A stretch of DNA of 64,000 nt from Quillaja saponaria (lineage: Eukaryota > Streptophyta > Magnoliopsida > Fabales > Quillajaceae): positions 13,549,532 to 13,613,531 of the forward strand of contig CM055617.1 in the NCBI GenBank assembly GCA_029379385.1. Reading direction: 5' to 3'. Position 1 is the stretch's first letter, and each line of letters starts with the position of its first letter. The notes under the pieces were generated by a model. The model worked only from the letters and a program-made list of their open reading frames with translations. It made no database searches and was not told where the DNA came from. Of this stretch, positions 47,310-60,130 are shown in pieces. Made by a program: the position numbers and the translations under genes.

Positions 47310-49639
47310 GTCTATACAGCTTTGCTTCTCCTTTTCTTCTTCTTCTTCTTCTTTCTCGGCTCCCGTCGTCTGTGTCACTAGAAATGCCTCTGACCTCTTT
47401 CTTTGTCTCTGAAGCTGATCGTGGAGTGTTGCGAACGGCAGTGGGGACTCTTCGTCTGGGTTGATATGTCTCGGATTTGGATCAGCGGTCGGGTCAGTAG
47501 ACCTCCATCTACTCTACTTCTTTCATAATATTTATTTTTGAATTACACTTACACAGAAACAACGATATTAATGTTCAAAATTTAAAAATTCATGAATGGG
47601 CAAAAAATTAATTGTTATATCTATAAGATATTATCTATTTGATACTTGAAATTAAAGCCTCATTTGATACATCGTATAGAATAATAGGATAATAAAAAAT
47701 TATTCTATTAGCTCTAATACACTGTTTGAAAATAACATAATAGTATAAGCTTATATCATCGACCATCCCTTATATGATTCCTGATGGGAATACACTATCC
47801 TATAGAGTGAAAAAAGATAACCTATAACACCTAAAAGCCCATTCTAACCCTAGTTGCCTACAACACCCTACTTTCATTGGATACCATGTTTTCTCATCAC
47901 AGTCCTTGTGGCCACCATCTCCATCTCTATCACCCATCGATCCTTTTTCATCATTCGTGCAGGTGATCAACCAAAAATATAAATTTATTATTTTGTTATA
48001 TCATCCACTAATTTTCTTACATCCTTACAAACTTAATTACCTAAAATATAAATTTATACTTTTTAATCTAATTCTTTTTTTTTTCCCTACCATTTTGTTA
48101 CATAGTTTCTTCAGTTTTGTTTGATTTTTTAAAACATACTTTTTCCTAAACAAAAAAAATCTTAATTTACTCTCACTCTCTATATTTTATAAGCAATAAT
48201 ATACCTTACACGTACATGATAAACTTACTTTAATTTCTTGACTAATTTTTTGAATACTTTCTTCATTACTTATTAGATCTGATCAATTGTGAAAAAAATT
48301 AAAGTAAATCTAAGTTTCAATCAAGTTAGCAATTATTATTGATGCTACATTTTTAATTTTTTTTTACTTAAACAGGAAAGATATTTGCATGTTCAAAATA
48401 AAAAATAAAATTCCATGTAACAAAATTTTTCTTTAAAAGTTGTAAATTCACATTATATAATTTAATTGTTAGGAGGATCATATTATGACACAGTGACACG
48501 TAGTAAGATAAGTTGGTGCATCAATTAATATTTTAGTAGCATATCAACTTAATTGTTTTTTCAAACTTATATTTTAAAAATAAAATAATAAATATAAGTT
48601 TATAATATTGTTAATAATAAATCTCATGAAATAAAAAAAATTATAAAATAATTCGTACATCGTGCACGAAGGCCGAATAAAAAATGAGTACTTCCTTTAT
48701 TGATATTTTGGATTTGGATATGTTTGTGTAGCTTTTAGCCTACTACTCATCTTTCACTCGAGACCCCAAACCTCCATTGTTGTTGTTCGATTCTTCTATA
48801 GACCCACCTGTTACCTACTTTTGGGAGTTGTGGATAATTCAGGAAATTAACAATAAAGAAGGGAAAGAGATAGTGACAAGGAGAAACAAAGTCAAAGAGA
48901 AGGAAGCAATTCATCTGAATTTCTAGACAAAGATGGATTGTGACATGCTGAGCTTAACGACTACCATTTTGGTTTCCATAAACTAACCCTGTAAAGATCA
49001 AGGAACAAAGTTTCGTTTTGTTTCGAGGGACCATTTCGACAAGCCCAAAAACGAAAATGATTAGGGAAACAGATTGGAAACGACATGGAAACGCTAAGTT
49101 ATTTTGGAAACACATAGAAACATATAATAAAACACATATTATAATAATTGTAAGTATGTAACATGAATAATTTAGTATATAGAGTACTAATAAATACATA
49201 TCGAAGTAAAAATCAAAACATAAATATAATAATTCAAGAAAAATATTAAATTATCATCACATCCAACTAATTGTAGAGTGTCTAGCAGGTGTATATCAAG
49301 AATATTGAAATTGTCTAAGAGAAAATCAATAATATTGTTCAATATAGCTACAATATTGATTATAACTCATGTGATGACAAAAATATGTCTCATAATCTCT
49401 CACATATTTTTGAAAATCTTCAGCATTGTATTTAGAATTCTAAGTTTATGTAGTAAAATAACTAAAGTGAGAAAATGATGATTGTATATCATATTCTAAA
49501 TGGTTAAGACCCATATCCATAGCTAGAACTAAAAGTAGAAGAATCGTCTCTATGCATGTTAGTTCCACCAAAATGAAATGAGGAAAAGTTTGACTTCAAA
49601 CTTTAAGCATCCACCATCATTATATCTTCATCATTTTGC
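47310..49639. other. Intergenic DNA upstream of the RPN12 pseudogene
   Basis: The first 150 bases hold a GAA/AGA-rich 5' UTR and a GC-richer probable promoter. The rest is AT-rich with no recognised gene. The minus-strand frame at 48954-49199 is hydrophobic and low-complexity and not believed to be a gene. Confidence 0.5.
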
Positions 49640-52050
49640 ATTTGATTTTCATTATATTTTTTTCCTTACACCATAACGCTTTTCATTTTCACGCAAAGGT
49701 CGATACCCATGATCAGTATCTAGAGTACAATGATTAAATCGTTGCTCTTCAGTAAAGAATACTCAACCTGAACTTTCACCTCTATTGTATTGTCCTCCAT
49801 CTCCTCCATTATTACCTCTATTTCCACTATCACTACTATTATCACTACCACTTTTATTATCATCATCTTCTTCTTCTTCTTCAGTATCAACAGATATATG
49901 CCAGGAATGATGTTGAGATCCCCTCATTAAATTTTCAAACTATTACTCATCAGCTATTTGGGTTCTTCTTGTTTGCATTCCCATACCATGTGCATGTGAT
50001 TGATCTTGTGTGTCTGACCAACGATTAGCAAAAATGGCTAAATAAGCATTTGGCCTAGTTGGTGTCCATTAAAATCAAATTCATCCAGTAATATATCTCC
50101 AAGATCATCTAACCATTCAAAAAATACCTTCATTATTTTCAAACACAATAGTTAAATCTATTGCTTCAAAATTAATATTTTCCCAACTTTTCTCTTTCAT
50201 AATATGCTTCAATTTCAACCTCATGTTGTATTGTGCATAAACAAGTTTCTCTAGTTTTTCATAGTTAAGTCTATTACGTACTTTTGTATGAATAAAAGTA
50301 AATGTACTCCAATTTCTTTCACACCCACTAGATGAACTTGTCTGTGACAATACTTTCAATGTAATTTTTCTTAAAGTTGGCCATCTGTTTCGTACAAAAA
50401 TCATCATTCAACTGTGAAAAATATATTACTATTATACCATTAACTAAAAATTGTATTAATAAAATAAAGTTATTAAATAAGATCAAGTTATCTAGATCCA
50501 TTTTTTCTCTTCCTTTAACAATTAGTCGACTTGAAAATCAATGTTTGGCCTCTCAAATTTTTTTAACCTATTAACAAATAGATTGTTAATTCTCAATTAG
50601 CAACAATTATATATAAAATTCAATATTGTTGAATATTTCTTATTACCTCTACTAATGCATGAAAAGATATTGTACTGCTTAGTTCAATTCTGATAACCAC
50701 ATCTTAAGTGTATTTATCAACTCTGATTGATCCCCAATATTTCATTATACCGGTATGCAGGATTCAAGTAATATGCTATTTTTTAAAACAAAAATAAAAA
50801 ATATAACACAAGTTAGATGTATGTTTAGAATAATAAGCAAAATCATACATAATTAGAGTATATATTCATTACTTATCTGTTATATGAATACGAGATATTA
50901 TTTGCTTCCGACAACGCTCATCAATGACATCAATATACTTTTTACAAGAATTTAGGGATATTCTTGTATTTGTTCCTTTGTTTTGATCATTGCTGCATAA
51001 ACATATGACATAATTGCTAATTTCTCCCATCAACCAACCATTCTTAGTACTTTTGCAATTGGAGCATGTAGCTAACAAGTTTTTTAGCTCTTTCTCAGAA
51101 TTTAGAATCCATAAGTGTTTGGCGAACTTTCTTCCCAATTGGATCCTTACTATGCAATCATTGCCTATTCATTTGAAGTCATCATTCTTTGTAAGCCATT
51201 CCTATGTTGTAAAAGACTTTCAAGAGCAATATAATTTGTGGCAAATCTTGTTTAAGTTGATCGTATCAATTTATATGTGTAATGTTTTCTCATCAAATGA
51301 AAATCTTTTCCATGTTGTGGTAAATCTTGTTTGACCCAGTCGTATCAATTTACATGTGCAATGTTTTCTCATCAAATGAAGAACTTTTCCATGATTGTCA
51401 ATAAAATTTGTACACTTCTTTGCTTGCTCTAGAATTGGTGAAACATTTTTGAATTTCACAAAGTCATGTAATATTAAATCAAGAGAATATGCAGCACACG
51501 ATATCCAATATAAATATGGTCTTTTATCCATTAATAACTCTGCAGCCCTTTTGTGTGAAGATTGATTATTTGTGATTATTTAAACTACATATTTTTCACC
51601 AATCTCTTAAACAACCTCATCTGCCAACTGAAAAAGATAAGTAGCATCCTTGTTAATCCCCGTTGTATTTACTGATTTGTGAAAAACTATATTTACATCA
51701 CAATAAGTTAAAAAGTTTGTTATTGACAAATGGTTTATAGATGTTCATCTATCACACATTAGAGTCACTCCATAAATCTCTAATTTTTTTATTTTTATTT
51801 TTAAATTGATCAATGTATTACTTCAATTCCTTTATCTTATCCTCCAAAATAGGACCACCGATTTCATAAGGAGTAGGCCCTTCAATTCTAACCCCTGCAC
51901 GTGCAATTTCATCAATCATATAATAATAATATAGCCCTTGTACTTTGTCAGAAGGAATATTTTGATAAATAAAGAACTTTCCAATAGCATGCTTTGCTAA
52001 CTTTGCCTACTTTTTTGGATTTCACATGTTTTTCAACTTTTGTTGGTAAA
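49640..52050 (-). pseudogene. hAT-superfamily transposase pseudogene
   Basis: On the minus strand the domains come in hAT order. A DUF659-like segment (GPTPYEIGGPILEDKIKE, about 51830-51890) and THE catalytic middle (KRPYLYWISCAAYSLDLIL, NHGKVLHLMRKH, 51400-51531) come first. A further segment (FAKHLWILNSEKELKNLLAT, about 51100) follows. Then comes the C-terminal dimerisation signature LKVLSQTSSSSGCERNWSTF (about 50300-50370) with RNRLNYEKLEKLVYAQYNMR, and an acidic Asn/Gly-rich tail at about 49780-49860. Many stops and frameshifts break the frame. A BED zinc finger was not found. Terminal inverted repeats and 8-bp duplications were not identified. Confidence 0.85.
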
Positions 52051-52181
52051 CATCTTGTTGCCTATGTATGCTTAGATCCATCTCTTCTCTACTTAGGTTT
52101 TTTCTCTCCTAGTAAACTTTCCAAAATCTTCTTTCATACTTTGAGTATGAGTTAGATTTCTAGTTCGTGTAGGCTCCACCA

Positions 52182-55100
52182 TTGGATGTGAAACTTGCCT
52201 ATATCCTTACAACTATGTCGGAGATGATGCTCGAGGCCAGCCTATCAATTGAGACAGTCTTGGAAATCATCATTGGCTACAACCTTATGATGATTTTGAA
52301 GTTCATGAAGATGGTGGGAACAACCATGTCAGAGATTATGTTCGTGGCCAACCCATCAACCAACAGGGTCCTGCACAACATCATAAGCTACAACCTTATG
52401 ATGATTTTGAAGTTCATAAAGATAGTGGGAATAACCATGTCAGAGATTATGCTCATGGCTAACCCATCAACTGACGAGGTCCTGCACAATATCATAGGTT
52501 ACAACCTTATGATTATTTTGAAGATGAAGATGAGGAGTTTTTCGACAACCACATAATTAATCCAGTACAAGTTAGAGAAAAAGTTCAAACTCAACACAAT
52601 CAACCATGGAGAGAACCAACTTATGAGGAAAATGAAGATGAGGCGATTGTGGACAACCATATATTCAATCAAATGCATAGAGATAAAGTTCAACCTCAAT
52701 GCCACCATCCATGATGACCACAAGCTTTTGAGGAAGATTATGAAGACGAAGATGAAGGATATGATGATTACTAACATTTGCCTAGACGAAATAAAGGAGT
52801 TGAAGACTACAAAATCAAAGTCGATCTTCCTACCTTCAGTTACAATCTCAACATCAAAGTCTTCCTTGATTGGATTTATGAAGTAGAGAATTTTTTCGAC
52901 ATGATAGACGTCACTGAGGACAAACGAGTGAAGTTGCTTGGTAGGATACCTCACAAAATAATCAGCATTGACAAGGGAAGACAAAAGTGAGGCATTGGAG
53001 GACAATGAAACAACTACTTAAAGGAAGATTCCTTCCTTTTAGAATGAACATTGCAATTCTAATAGTATCAGAATTGTATTTAAGGAAGTTGATCAATTAA
53101 CTATTACACTACACTGAAGAGTTACTCTGACTCTCTGCACGATGCAACTTAACTGAAATAGAGGAACAATAAGCATAACGCTACATCAATGGCTTGAAGC
53201 ATATAATTAAAGATCGAATTCCATTAATTAGTTAATGAAGCTCACAACATGGCCATAATGGCAAAGACAATAATGGCACAAACTCCAACGTTCTCTCATT
53301 TATTTTCCAATGCACCAATGCTTAATACCCTTAATAGAGAGAAACCAAATATGGCTAAACCGACTAAATTTCTCGATAATACAAGTCAAAATACCAACAC
53401 AAATAGCAGTGGTGTAACAAGGCAAACTAGTTCATGTCATACTAATACAAATTCAAACAACCCATATACTAAACCAAAAGGTGCAAAGTGTTTTAAGTGT
53501 TGTGAGACTGGTCATCTATCTAATAAATGCCGTGCACGCAAGGCAATAAATTTGGTTGATCATAGAGAAGATGATAAAGAAGAATACGATGTAGTGCAAG
53601 GAGATGATGACTTAGAAAATGCAGAGATTATTGATGAATAAGGTGAACATGTATTTTGTGTGGTGCGAAGATTGCTATACTCCCCAAAGCAAGAAGAGTC
53701 TTCTCAATGCAATAAAATCTTTCAATCACAGTGTTTGGTACAATAAAAAGTTTGCAACTTGATTATCGATAGTGGTAGTTGTGAGAATATTGTGTCAAAC
53801 GCTTTAGTGAAGCATTTAAAGTTACCAACAAGATTTCATCCATCTCTGTTGAATGGATCAAAAAAGGGATAACTATCACATAAGTTTGTCAAGATCCAAT
53901 TTCAATTCAAAAAACTTATAAGGATGAAGTTGTTTGTAATGTGTTTGACATGGATGTTGGACACATTTTACTTGGAAGGCATGGCAACATGATGTGGATG
54001 CAACTCATCGTGGTAAATCCAACATCTATATTTTCTGGTGGAATGAAAAGAAGATTGCTATCCTCCTAACCAGTAAAGGAGAAAACATGCCCAAAACTTC
54101 TAAAGTGGAGAGAAAAACTTTCCTTTCTATTGTGAGTTCTGAGTTAAAGTTTGTCTTTAAATCCCAAGAGTTTCGGACAATATATGTTCTGGTTGTAAAA
54201 GATGAAGAGACATTTGGAGTTGATAATTCCAAGGAAGTACAACCTTTGTTGACTAAATTCCAAGAAATTGTTCCGGACGAACTACCTGATGGACTGCCAC
54301 CAATAAAGGACATACAACACCACATTTTCCTGGAGCAAGCCTACCAAACCTATCTCATTATTGCATGAACCTAAAAGAGAATGACATTTTAAACCTTTCA
54401 TAAGGAAGTATGTAGTTGTCTACTTTGACGATATTCTAATCTATAGTCAAAGTAAGAGTTAACATATTAAGCATTTGTGAGAAGTCTTGTATACTCTAAG
54501 AGACAACAAGTTATATGTCAACCTAAAGAAATATGATTTCATGACTAATCACCTTATTTTCTTAGGGTATGTTGTGAGCTCCAAAGGGATTCATGTTGAT
54601 AATGAGAAAGTACATGCTATTAGAGAATGGCCAACACTTAAAACTATTGCTGAAGTTTGTAGTTTTCATGGGTTAGCTACATTCTATCAAAAACTCATCC
54701 CGAATTTTAGTAGTATTATTGCTCCTATCATTAATTGCTTGAAGAAAGCGAAATTTTATTAGTGTGAGGAAGCATACAAGAATTTTGTGGAGATCAATGA
54801 AAAGCTGACAACTGCACCAGTTTTATCATTGCCTAATTTTGAAAAGGTGTTTCAAGTGGAATGTGATGCAAGTGGCCTTGGCATTAGAGTAGTTTTGTCA
54901 CAAAAGGGTAGACCAATTGCCTTTTTCAGTGAGAAGTTAAGTGAATCATGTCAAAAGTGGTCTACTTACAAACAAGAGTTGTATGTTATGGTTTAAGCTC
55001 TTCGACATTGGGAATCCTACTTGACTCCACGAGAGTTTGTAATCTTTTTTTATCACAAGGCACTAAAACATTTCAAGAATCAAAAACACTTGAACAAGGT

Positions 55101-56440
55101 ACATGCTAGGTAGGCTTCGTATCTGAAGCGATTTCCTTATATGATCAAATACAAGTCTGGTGCTTCCAATCAAGTTGCAGATGCCTTAAGTAAGAGAGCT
55201 ACTTTACTTGTCACATTGAGTGGTGAAGTTATTGGTTTAAAGTGTCTTAAATAATTGTATGAGAATGATGCAGATTTGAAAGATATATGGGAAAAACATT
55301 TGATAAGACAACCTACTGAATATTTTCATGTCATGGATGGTTATTTATTAAAAAGCATTAAATTATGTATTCCAAGGGTATCCCTACGAGAAAAAATCAT
55401 CAGAGACTTACATAAAGAAGGATTTATTGGTCATTTTGGCCGTGACAAAAATATATCTAGCTTGGAGAAAGGTACTATTGGCCATAATTGAAGAGAGATA
55501 TGAGAAATCTTGTCAAAAAATGCCCAGTCTATCAAGTTGCGAAAGGACAATCTCAGAATACAGGGCTTTACAAGCCATTGCTTACTCTTGAAGATATTTA
55601 GGAAGATTTATCTATGGATTTTGTCTGGGATTACGAAGAACTCAAAAAGGAGTAGATTCTGTGTTTGTAGTTCTTGACAGGTTTTCCAAAATGGCGCATT
55701 TTATACCTTGTCAAAATACTGCTAATGTAATGCACATTGCAAGATTGTTCTTCCAAGAGGTGGTGCGACTTTATAGGGTTCCTAAATCCATAAATTCCGA
55801 AAGAAACTCTAAGTTTTTGTCACATTTTTGGTTACCATATGGAAAAGATTTGATGCCAGCTTAAAATTCAGTAGCACAGCACATCCAAGAACTGAAGTCA
55901 TAAATAGAATTTTGGAAAACCTTATACGCAACATTTGTAGTAATAAACCAAAGCACTGGGATTTTGCATTGGCCCAAGTTAAATTTGCCTACAACAATGC
56001 AATTCATAGTTCAATTGAAGTGTTACATGTCCATGTTGTTTACAGAAAGGTTCCAAAATATGCTCTAGATTTAGCTCAACTTCTTAAACTCCGTGGGGTG
56101 TGCATTGTTGTAAGTAACATGGCAAACTAAGTTCAGTCAGTTCAAGCAGAAGTGAGGAAGAAACTGGAAACGTCAAATACGAAATACAAGACATCAGCTG
56201 ATAAGCATAAAAGAGAAGATATGTAATGAATGGGACTATGGTATATTTATGAAAAGAGAGATTTCCAGTAGGCACTTATAATAAGTTGACGCTAAAGAAG
56301 TATGGTCTATGCAAAATTGTGAAGAAAATAATGATAATGCTTACGTGATTAACTTGCCAAGTGATTGGGAGATCTAAAAAACTTTTAATATTGCTGACAT
56401 GTATGAATACTATCCTTTAGAAGGACTATCGTATCCTGAT
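52182..56440 (+). pseudogene. Ty3/gypsy gag-pol pseudogene with an internal RT deletion
   Basis: Domains in order: gag with 111-bp repeats (52221-52554), then YKIKVDLPTFSYNLNIKVFL and the CCHC knuckle CFKCCETGHLSNKC (about 53490-53530). A protease-like [20 protein letters not shown] lies at 53760-53820. RT start LPDGLPPIKDIQHHIFL (54280-54330) is followed within 100 bases by VVYFDDILIYSQS (54412-54450), so about 450 bases of RT are missing. RNase H with [20 protein letters not shown] is at 54850-54910. An integrase zinc-binding region (about 55400) and core [16 protein letters not shown] (55664) come next, then a C-terminal part with SDWEI and FNIADMYEYYP (56360-56415). At least ten stops break the frame. 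Chromovirus-like by its end, but the clade was not settled. Confidence 0.88.
52221..52554 (+). repeat. 111-bp (37-codon) tandem repeats in gag, three units
   Basis: GAGATGATGCTCGAGGCCAG at 52221, GAGATTATGTTCGTGGCC at 52332 and GAGATTATGCTCATGGCT at 52443 mark three units with exact 111-base spacing. In the gag frame each unit carries RGQPIN and LQPYDDFEVH-like words. A period divisible by three means the repeats arose while the frame was still coding. Confidence 0.85.
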
Positions 56441-56550
56441 TTTAATTCAAGGCTAGTTTTTCTCAAGTGAAAGGGATTAATGCAGAGCATATTGCTCAAG
56501 AACTTATGGAGAAGATTGATCAAGCAAAATCCAAAAGAAATAGTTTAGTT

Positions 56551-56870
56551 AGGTGTTTTCTATTTCTTGTTTTCTTTTAGTCCCACATGGAAAATAAAAC
56601 GAGTAGTTATATTTTAAGATTAGTATAAATAATAGTTTATTTTTAGTCCTACATTGCTTAGGTTGAAAGAGTAGGAGCCTTGGAACCTTTATAAATATAT
56701 GTTCTCCCTTTGGTTGTAAACTCATCTTTTCATCAATAAAAATTCAGACTTTTGTCTCTTTTATTATTTAATTTTAGTGTACTAGAATTTTAGTTCCCCT
56801 TGTCAAGGGCATTTTCTAGAACAAATCTAGTGTTTTCGCTTCCGTCCTGTATTACTATCAATGCTTGGTG
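56551..56870 (+). repeat. Probable 3' LTR of the gypsy element
   Basis: It lies just after the polyprotein end, starting near TGTTTTCTATTTCTTG and ending near CAATGCTTGGTGCA. It has a TATA-like CTTTATAAATATATG at about 56688 and a polyadenylation signal AATAAA at 56735-56740, as an LTR should. No 5' LTR was found to confirm the borders. Confidence 0.45.
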
Positions 56871-58052
56871 CATCTTTGCTTTTATCTGGTTTGTGTCAAT
56901 GTCTTGTAAAAGTTATTAATCTAAGTGTGTTTTTCTAGTATCTGATGTATGTGTAACATTAATACTCTTTTATCTGATTACTGATTCGTTTGTTATGTTT
57001 TAATTAAGGTTACTTGATTATAATTATTCTAATATTCTAATTGATTCCTTTTTGTTTTTCAGTGGGTATAGTTTATTAATTTTTAACTAGTAATTACTGA
57101 AGTCCAACCAAATTTGGACCAATGACTTAGTGAATTATTGGAAGGAGTCTCTTTAATCTGCTCCTAATGGCACTTTACTCACAACAAGTTAGGAAAAAAA
57201 AGAAGAGCTACTTTGTCAGAAAGAAGTGCAGTATTGAAGGTGAGACTAACTTTTTTTTAGGAAACAAAACTTATTAAGTTTTGGAAGTGGATAAATCAAA
57301 ACCCCAAGAGCATGGACAATGAGGTGTTAATTAATGCTTTTAGGTAACATGCGACTAACTCTTAATATTAACACTAGATGTACGCATTCTTATATAGATG
57401 GCCATTTGCCAACCGACATACATAAAATAAAATTTTCAGTAACTTCATAATGTCTCTAATAAATATATAAAGTGTTAGTTTTGTGAAACAGGTTAAACTA
57501 GTTGATTAATTATTTAGGATATAGGTGAAATAGTTATGGGCTACAGGTTTGATGTTTAGGTAGTGGAGTATTTGAAATTTTGGAGAAAGTAAAAACTCAA
57601 AGATTTTGAGAAAACAAAATAGTTGTATTGATGGAGGAAAGTAGTACAATAGTTGAAAAGCTTGAGATTTTAGTTTTTTCTTACTTACTATACAATATGC
57701 TAGTATGATTGTGATGTGAAAACTGGCTGATGACATTGTTTTTAAGGTGGCAATATTGACCAATGGAATGGGTGCTGAGCTGGCTAAGAAAACGAGTCAA
57801 GGGTAGATTAAGGATGAAAGAGCCAAATTGATGAATCTAATAAAGAATTCTAATGATGCTGGCATTGCACATGGTGTGAGGCATGGGGCTAGAGCTAAAT
57901 AGCCAACTACAAGACTTAAGGGATTAAGTATTAATATAAAAGAATAGAAGAATTGAGATAAGGGTTATGAAAAGAATATAGAAGAATTTTCTCTTCCTCA
58001 TCTTCTTCTTCTTCTTCTACCTCTCTTGATCTTCTTGGAGCCTAGTAGAGCT

Positions 58053-58090
<38 letters not shown>

Positions 58091-58146
58091 TCTTATAGCT
58101 GTTGTTTCCTTTGATTTCCTTGTAACTTGACCACCAGCTAGGTGGA
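56871..58146. other. AT-rich intergenic DNA, with an (AT)n run at 58056-58087
   Basis: No gene was recognised. The 3' part (about 57900-58146), with a TCTTCTTCTTC tract and AT run, probably belongs to the LTR that ends at about 58190. Its left border could not be placed. Confidence 0.4.
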
Positions 58147-59272
58147 ATATAATAGAACTTATCAAATTCCTACTGAGTTATAGAGTTTGTACCAATTGGT
58201 GCTTTCATTGTCATCTCGCCATCATGGGTGCTCAAGCTCCTCGAATTGTTGAATTGGAAGCCTTGTGTGATAGGCCCAGATCTCTGCCATTACTTTGGAT
58301 GTTAATCAATTGAAGGAAGGGTTACAGGATGTTAAATCTATGCTTGATGAGCGTTTTGATCAGTTAACTAAACTGCTTCGTCCTCCAAATCCTTATTCAT
58401 TTGCCAAATCTTTGTTGTCACATTTTGGCCCATCGGAGTTTGAAAATCTCAAGAGATCTTTGTTTAAGCTACTGCTATCTTCTATATCTGTTTTTGACTA
58501 TTTTTTCAAGTTGTGTGTATTTAAATCATAGTTAGGGGTTATCTAAGCCTTTGGTGATTGACATTTTTGTAGGTGGGTTGAAATAAGAATTGCAACAGGA
58601 AGAAGTGGTTGTTAGTCCTACATCGATGTCTATGACTGTTAGTTTTGGCTAAACTTCATGAGTCAAAGTTTCTGGCCACTAAACCCTTCTGTCACCCATA
58701 CTGCTCCCCAATCATCGCCATTGCCCCTACTCTTACTTTCTCCTCCATATTTTCCTTCCTCTACCAGCTCTTTGTCCTTATCAACTACTTCCAAACATCC
58801 TTCCTCTACCATTAAACACCTCAGTAATGCTGAGATGCAAGCTCATAGGGAAAAATGGCCTTAGCTTCACCTGAGATGACAAATTTTTCCTGGCCATCAT
58901 TGCCCAAACAAACAATACTTGAGCATTGAACTCATTAATGATACCTCAGACTCTGACCTCACCCCAAACCAACCTACCATGCCTTATTCTCAACCAGACT
59001 CTTCACTAGATTCCATTACTACACTTGACCAACCAGTCATATCTAATCTGACTCTGTCTGGTACTCTTACCACCTTAACACTGCATTTTCAAGGATTAAT
59101 TCAAGACACTCATGTATCTGTCTTATGTGATAGTGGCAGCACTCACAATTTCATTCAACCACTAGTTGCTCAAGCTTTGCGGCTTCTTATTGAATCTTGT
59201 CCAGACTTCCAAGTTAAAGTAGGCAATGGACAGTTTCTCGCGGATGTGGGGCAAGTTAAAAATTTGGTCTAG
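58147..59272 (+). pseudogene. Truncated Ty3/gypsy element: LTR end, gag start and protease
   Basis: GAATATAATAGAACTTATCA to GAGTTTGTACC (58147-58190) is the end of an LTR, because the same sequence recurs at 60081-60130. ATTGGTGCTTTCATTG follows, a common junction in plant gypsy elements. A gag-like start lies at about 58221 (MGAQAPRIVELEAL) and continues with LKEGLQDVKSMLDERFDQLT at 58295. A protease lies at about 59085-59245 with LCDSGSTHNFIQPLVAQAL and FQVKVGNGQFL, the plant gypsy DSG-type active site. RT, RNase H and integrase are absent, and stops break the gag frame. Confidence 0.75.
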
Positions 59273-60081
59273 TGCAAACAACATAATTGAGCCATTAAAC
59301 TAAACATCCATTATATTTTACTTTGTTTTGCACTTTCTTAGCAACCAAACATATGTACTCAAAACATGGATCACGAGTATCAAACATGAAACAATTTCTA
59401 ACTTGTTAGAATCAGTAATCATATTATCATCAAATGGCAAAAACTTCGATTATTAGTGCTACATATATTTAGCAAGAAAATTGGTTGGACCTTGAATCTA
59501 TCAGATGGTGATCGTGAAAACTTAGCACGAGATGCTTTGTTCATAGGTGAGACAACTCCAGATCATGGCAAAGAAGAGACCACCATTATAGGAGTAAACC
59601 ACACAGTAGCTGAAGAAAAAAACCTATAACAAACGTAAATAAAAGAAAGAAAACAAAGCCTCAGAAGCTCTGGGTTCCCAAAACCCTAATCCTATAAATC
59701 CTTAACTCCACAGATCGAGGAAATCAAAAATTAGAAATAAAAAATTAGCAGGCTCGAAGTTAAGAGCTAGAGAGAGGCATTGGAAAGAGAATAAAGTTGC
59801 GTTCGAAAGGACGACAGTGAAAGGCAAACCCTTTTGTTTTGCCAAAAATACACAATTTGCTATTGATATTTTGGTTGCTAATTATTATTGCTACCATTTC
59901 ATAATTTCTGACCAAATATTGGTAGCTAAATAATAAATTTGGTTGCAAATTTACAACTTTAATAAGATTTAGCTACTTAATTTTTTCTCTGTTTCAAAAT
60001 CAGTAGCTGAACTATAAAAATTAGCTACTAATACTTTTCAGCTTCGAGATCAGTAGCTATTAACCTTTTTTTCTTGTAGTG
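59273..60081. mobile_element. CACTA (En/Spm) transposon end fragment
   Basis: The right edge reads TTTTTTTCTTGTAGTG and ends at 60081. On the minus strand this is CACTACAAGAAAAAAAGG, the typical plant CACTA terminus. Inside it, 59870-60060 holds many TAGCTACT/AGTAGCTA words in both orientations, like CACTA subterminal repeats. No matching left terminus was found near 59273, so the left part seems truncated. No transposase frame is present. Confidence 0.75.
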
Positions 60082-60130
60082 AATATAATAGAACTTATCA
60101 AATTCCTACTGAGTTGTTGAGTTCGTACCA
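60081..60130 (+). repeat. Second copy of the gypsy LTR end
   Basis: GAATATAATAGAACTTATCA and CAAATTCCTACTGAGTTGTTG match 58147-58190 with few changes. It begins at the exact edge of the CACTA terminus. Confidence 0.75.

Noticed and set aside
47310..47378. N-terminal extension of RPN12 starting at GTG
   Set aside because: No ATG in frame upstream of 47309, and the Glu-rich extension is absent from the family; it is a 5' UTR GAA tract.
48954..49199. 81-residue hydrophobic minus-strand frame
   Set aside because: Low-complexity and AT-driven, with no neighbours or motifs to support it.
52182..52556. 124-residue Met/Ile-rich plus-strand frame
   Set aside because: Alternative frame of the gag repeat region; the true gag frame carries RGQPIN and acidic Tyr-rich words.
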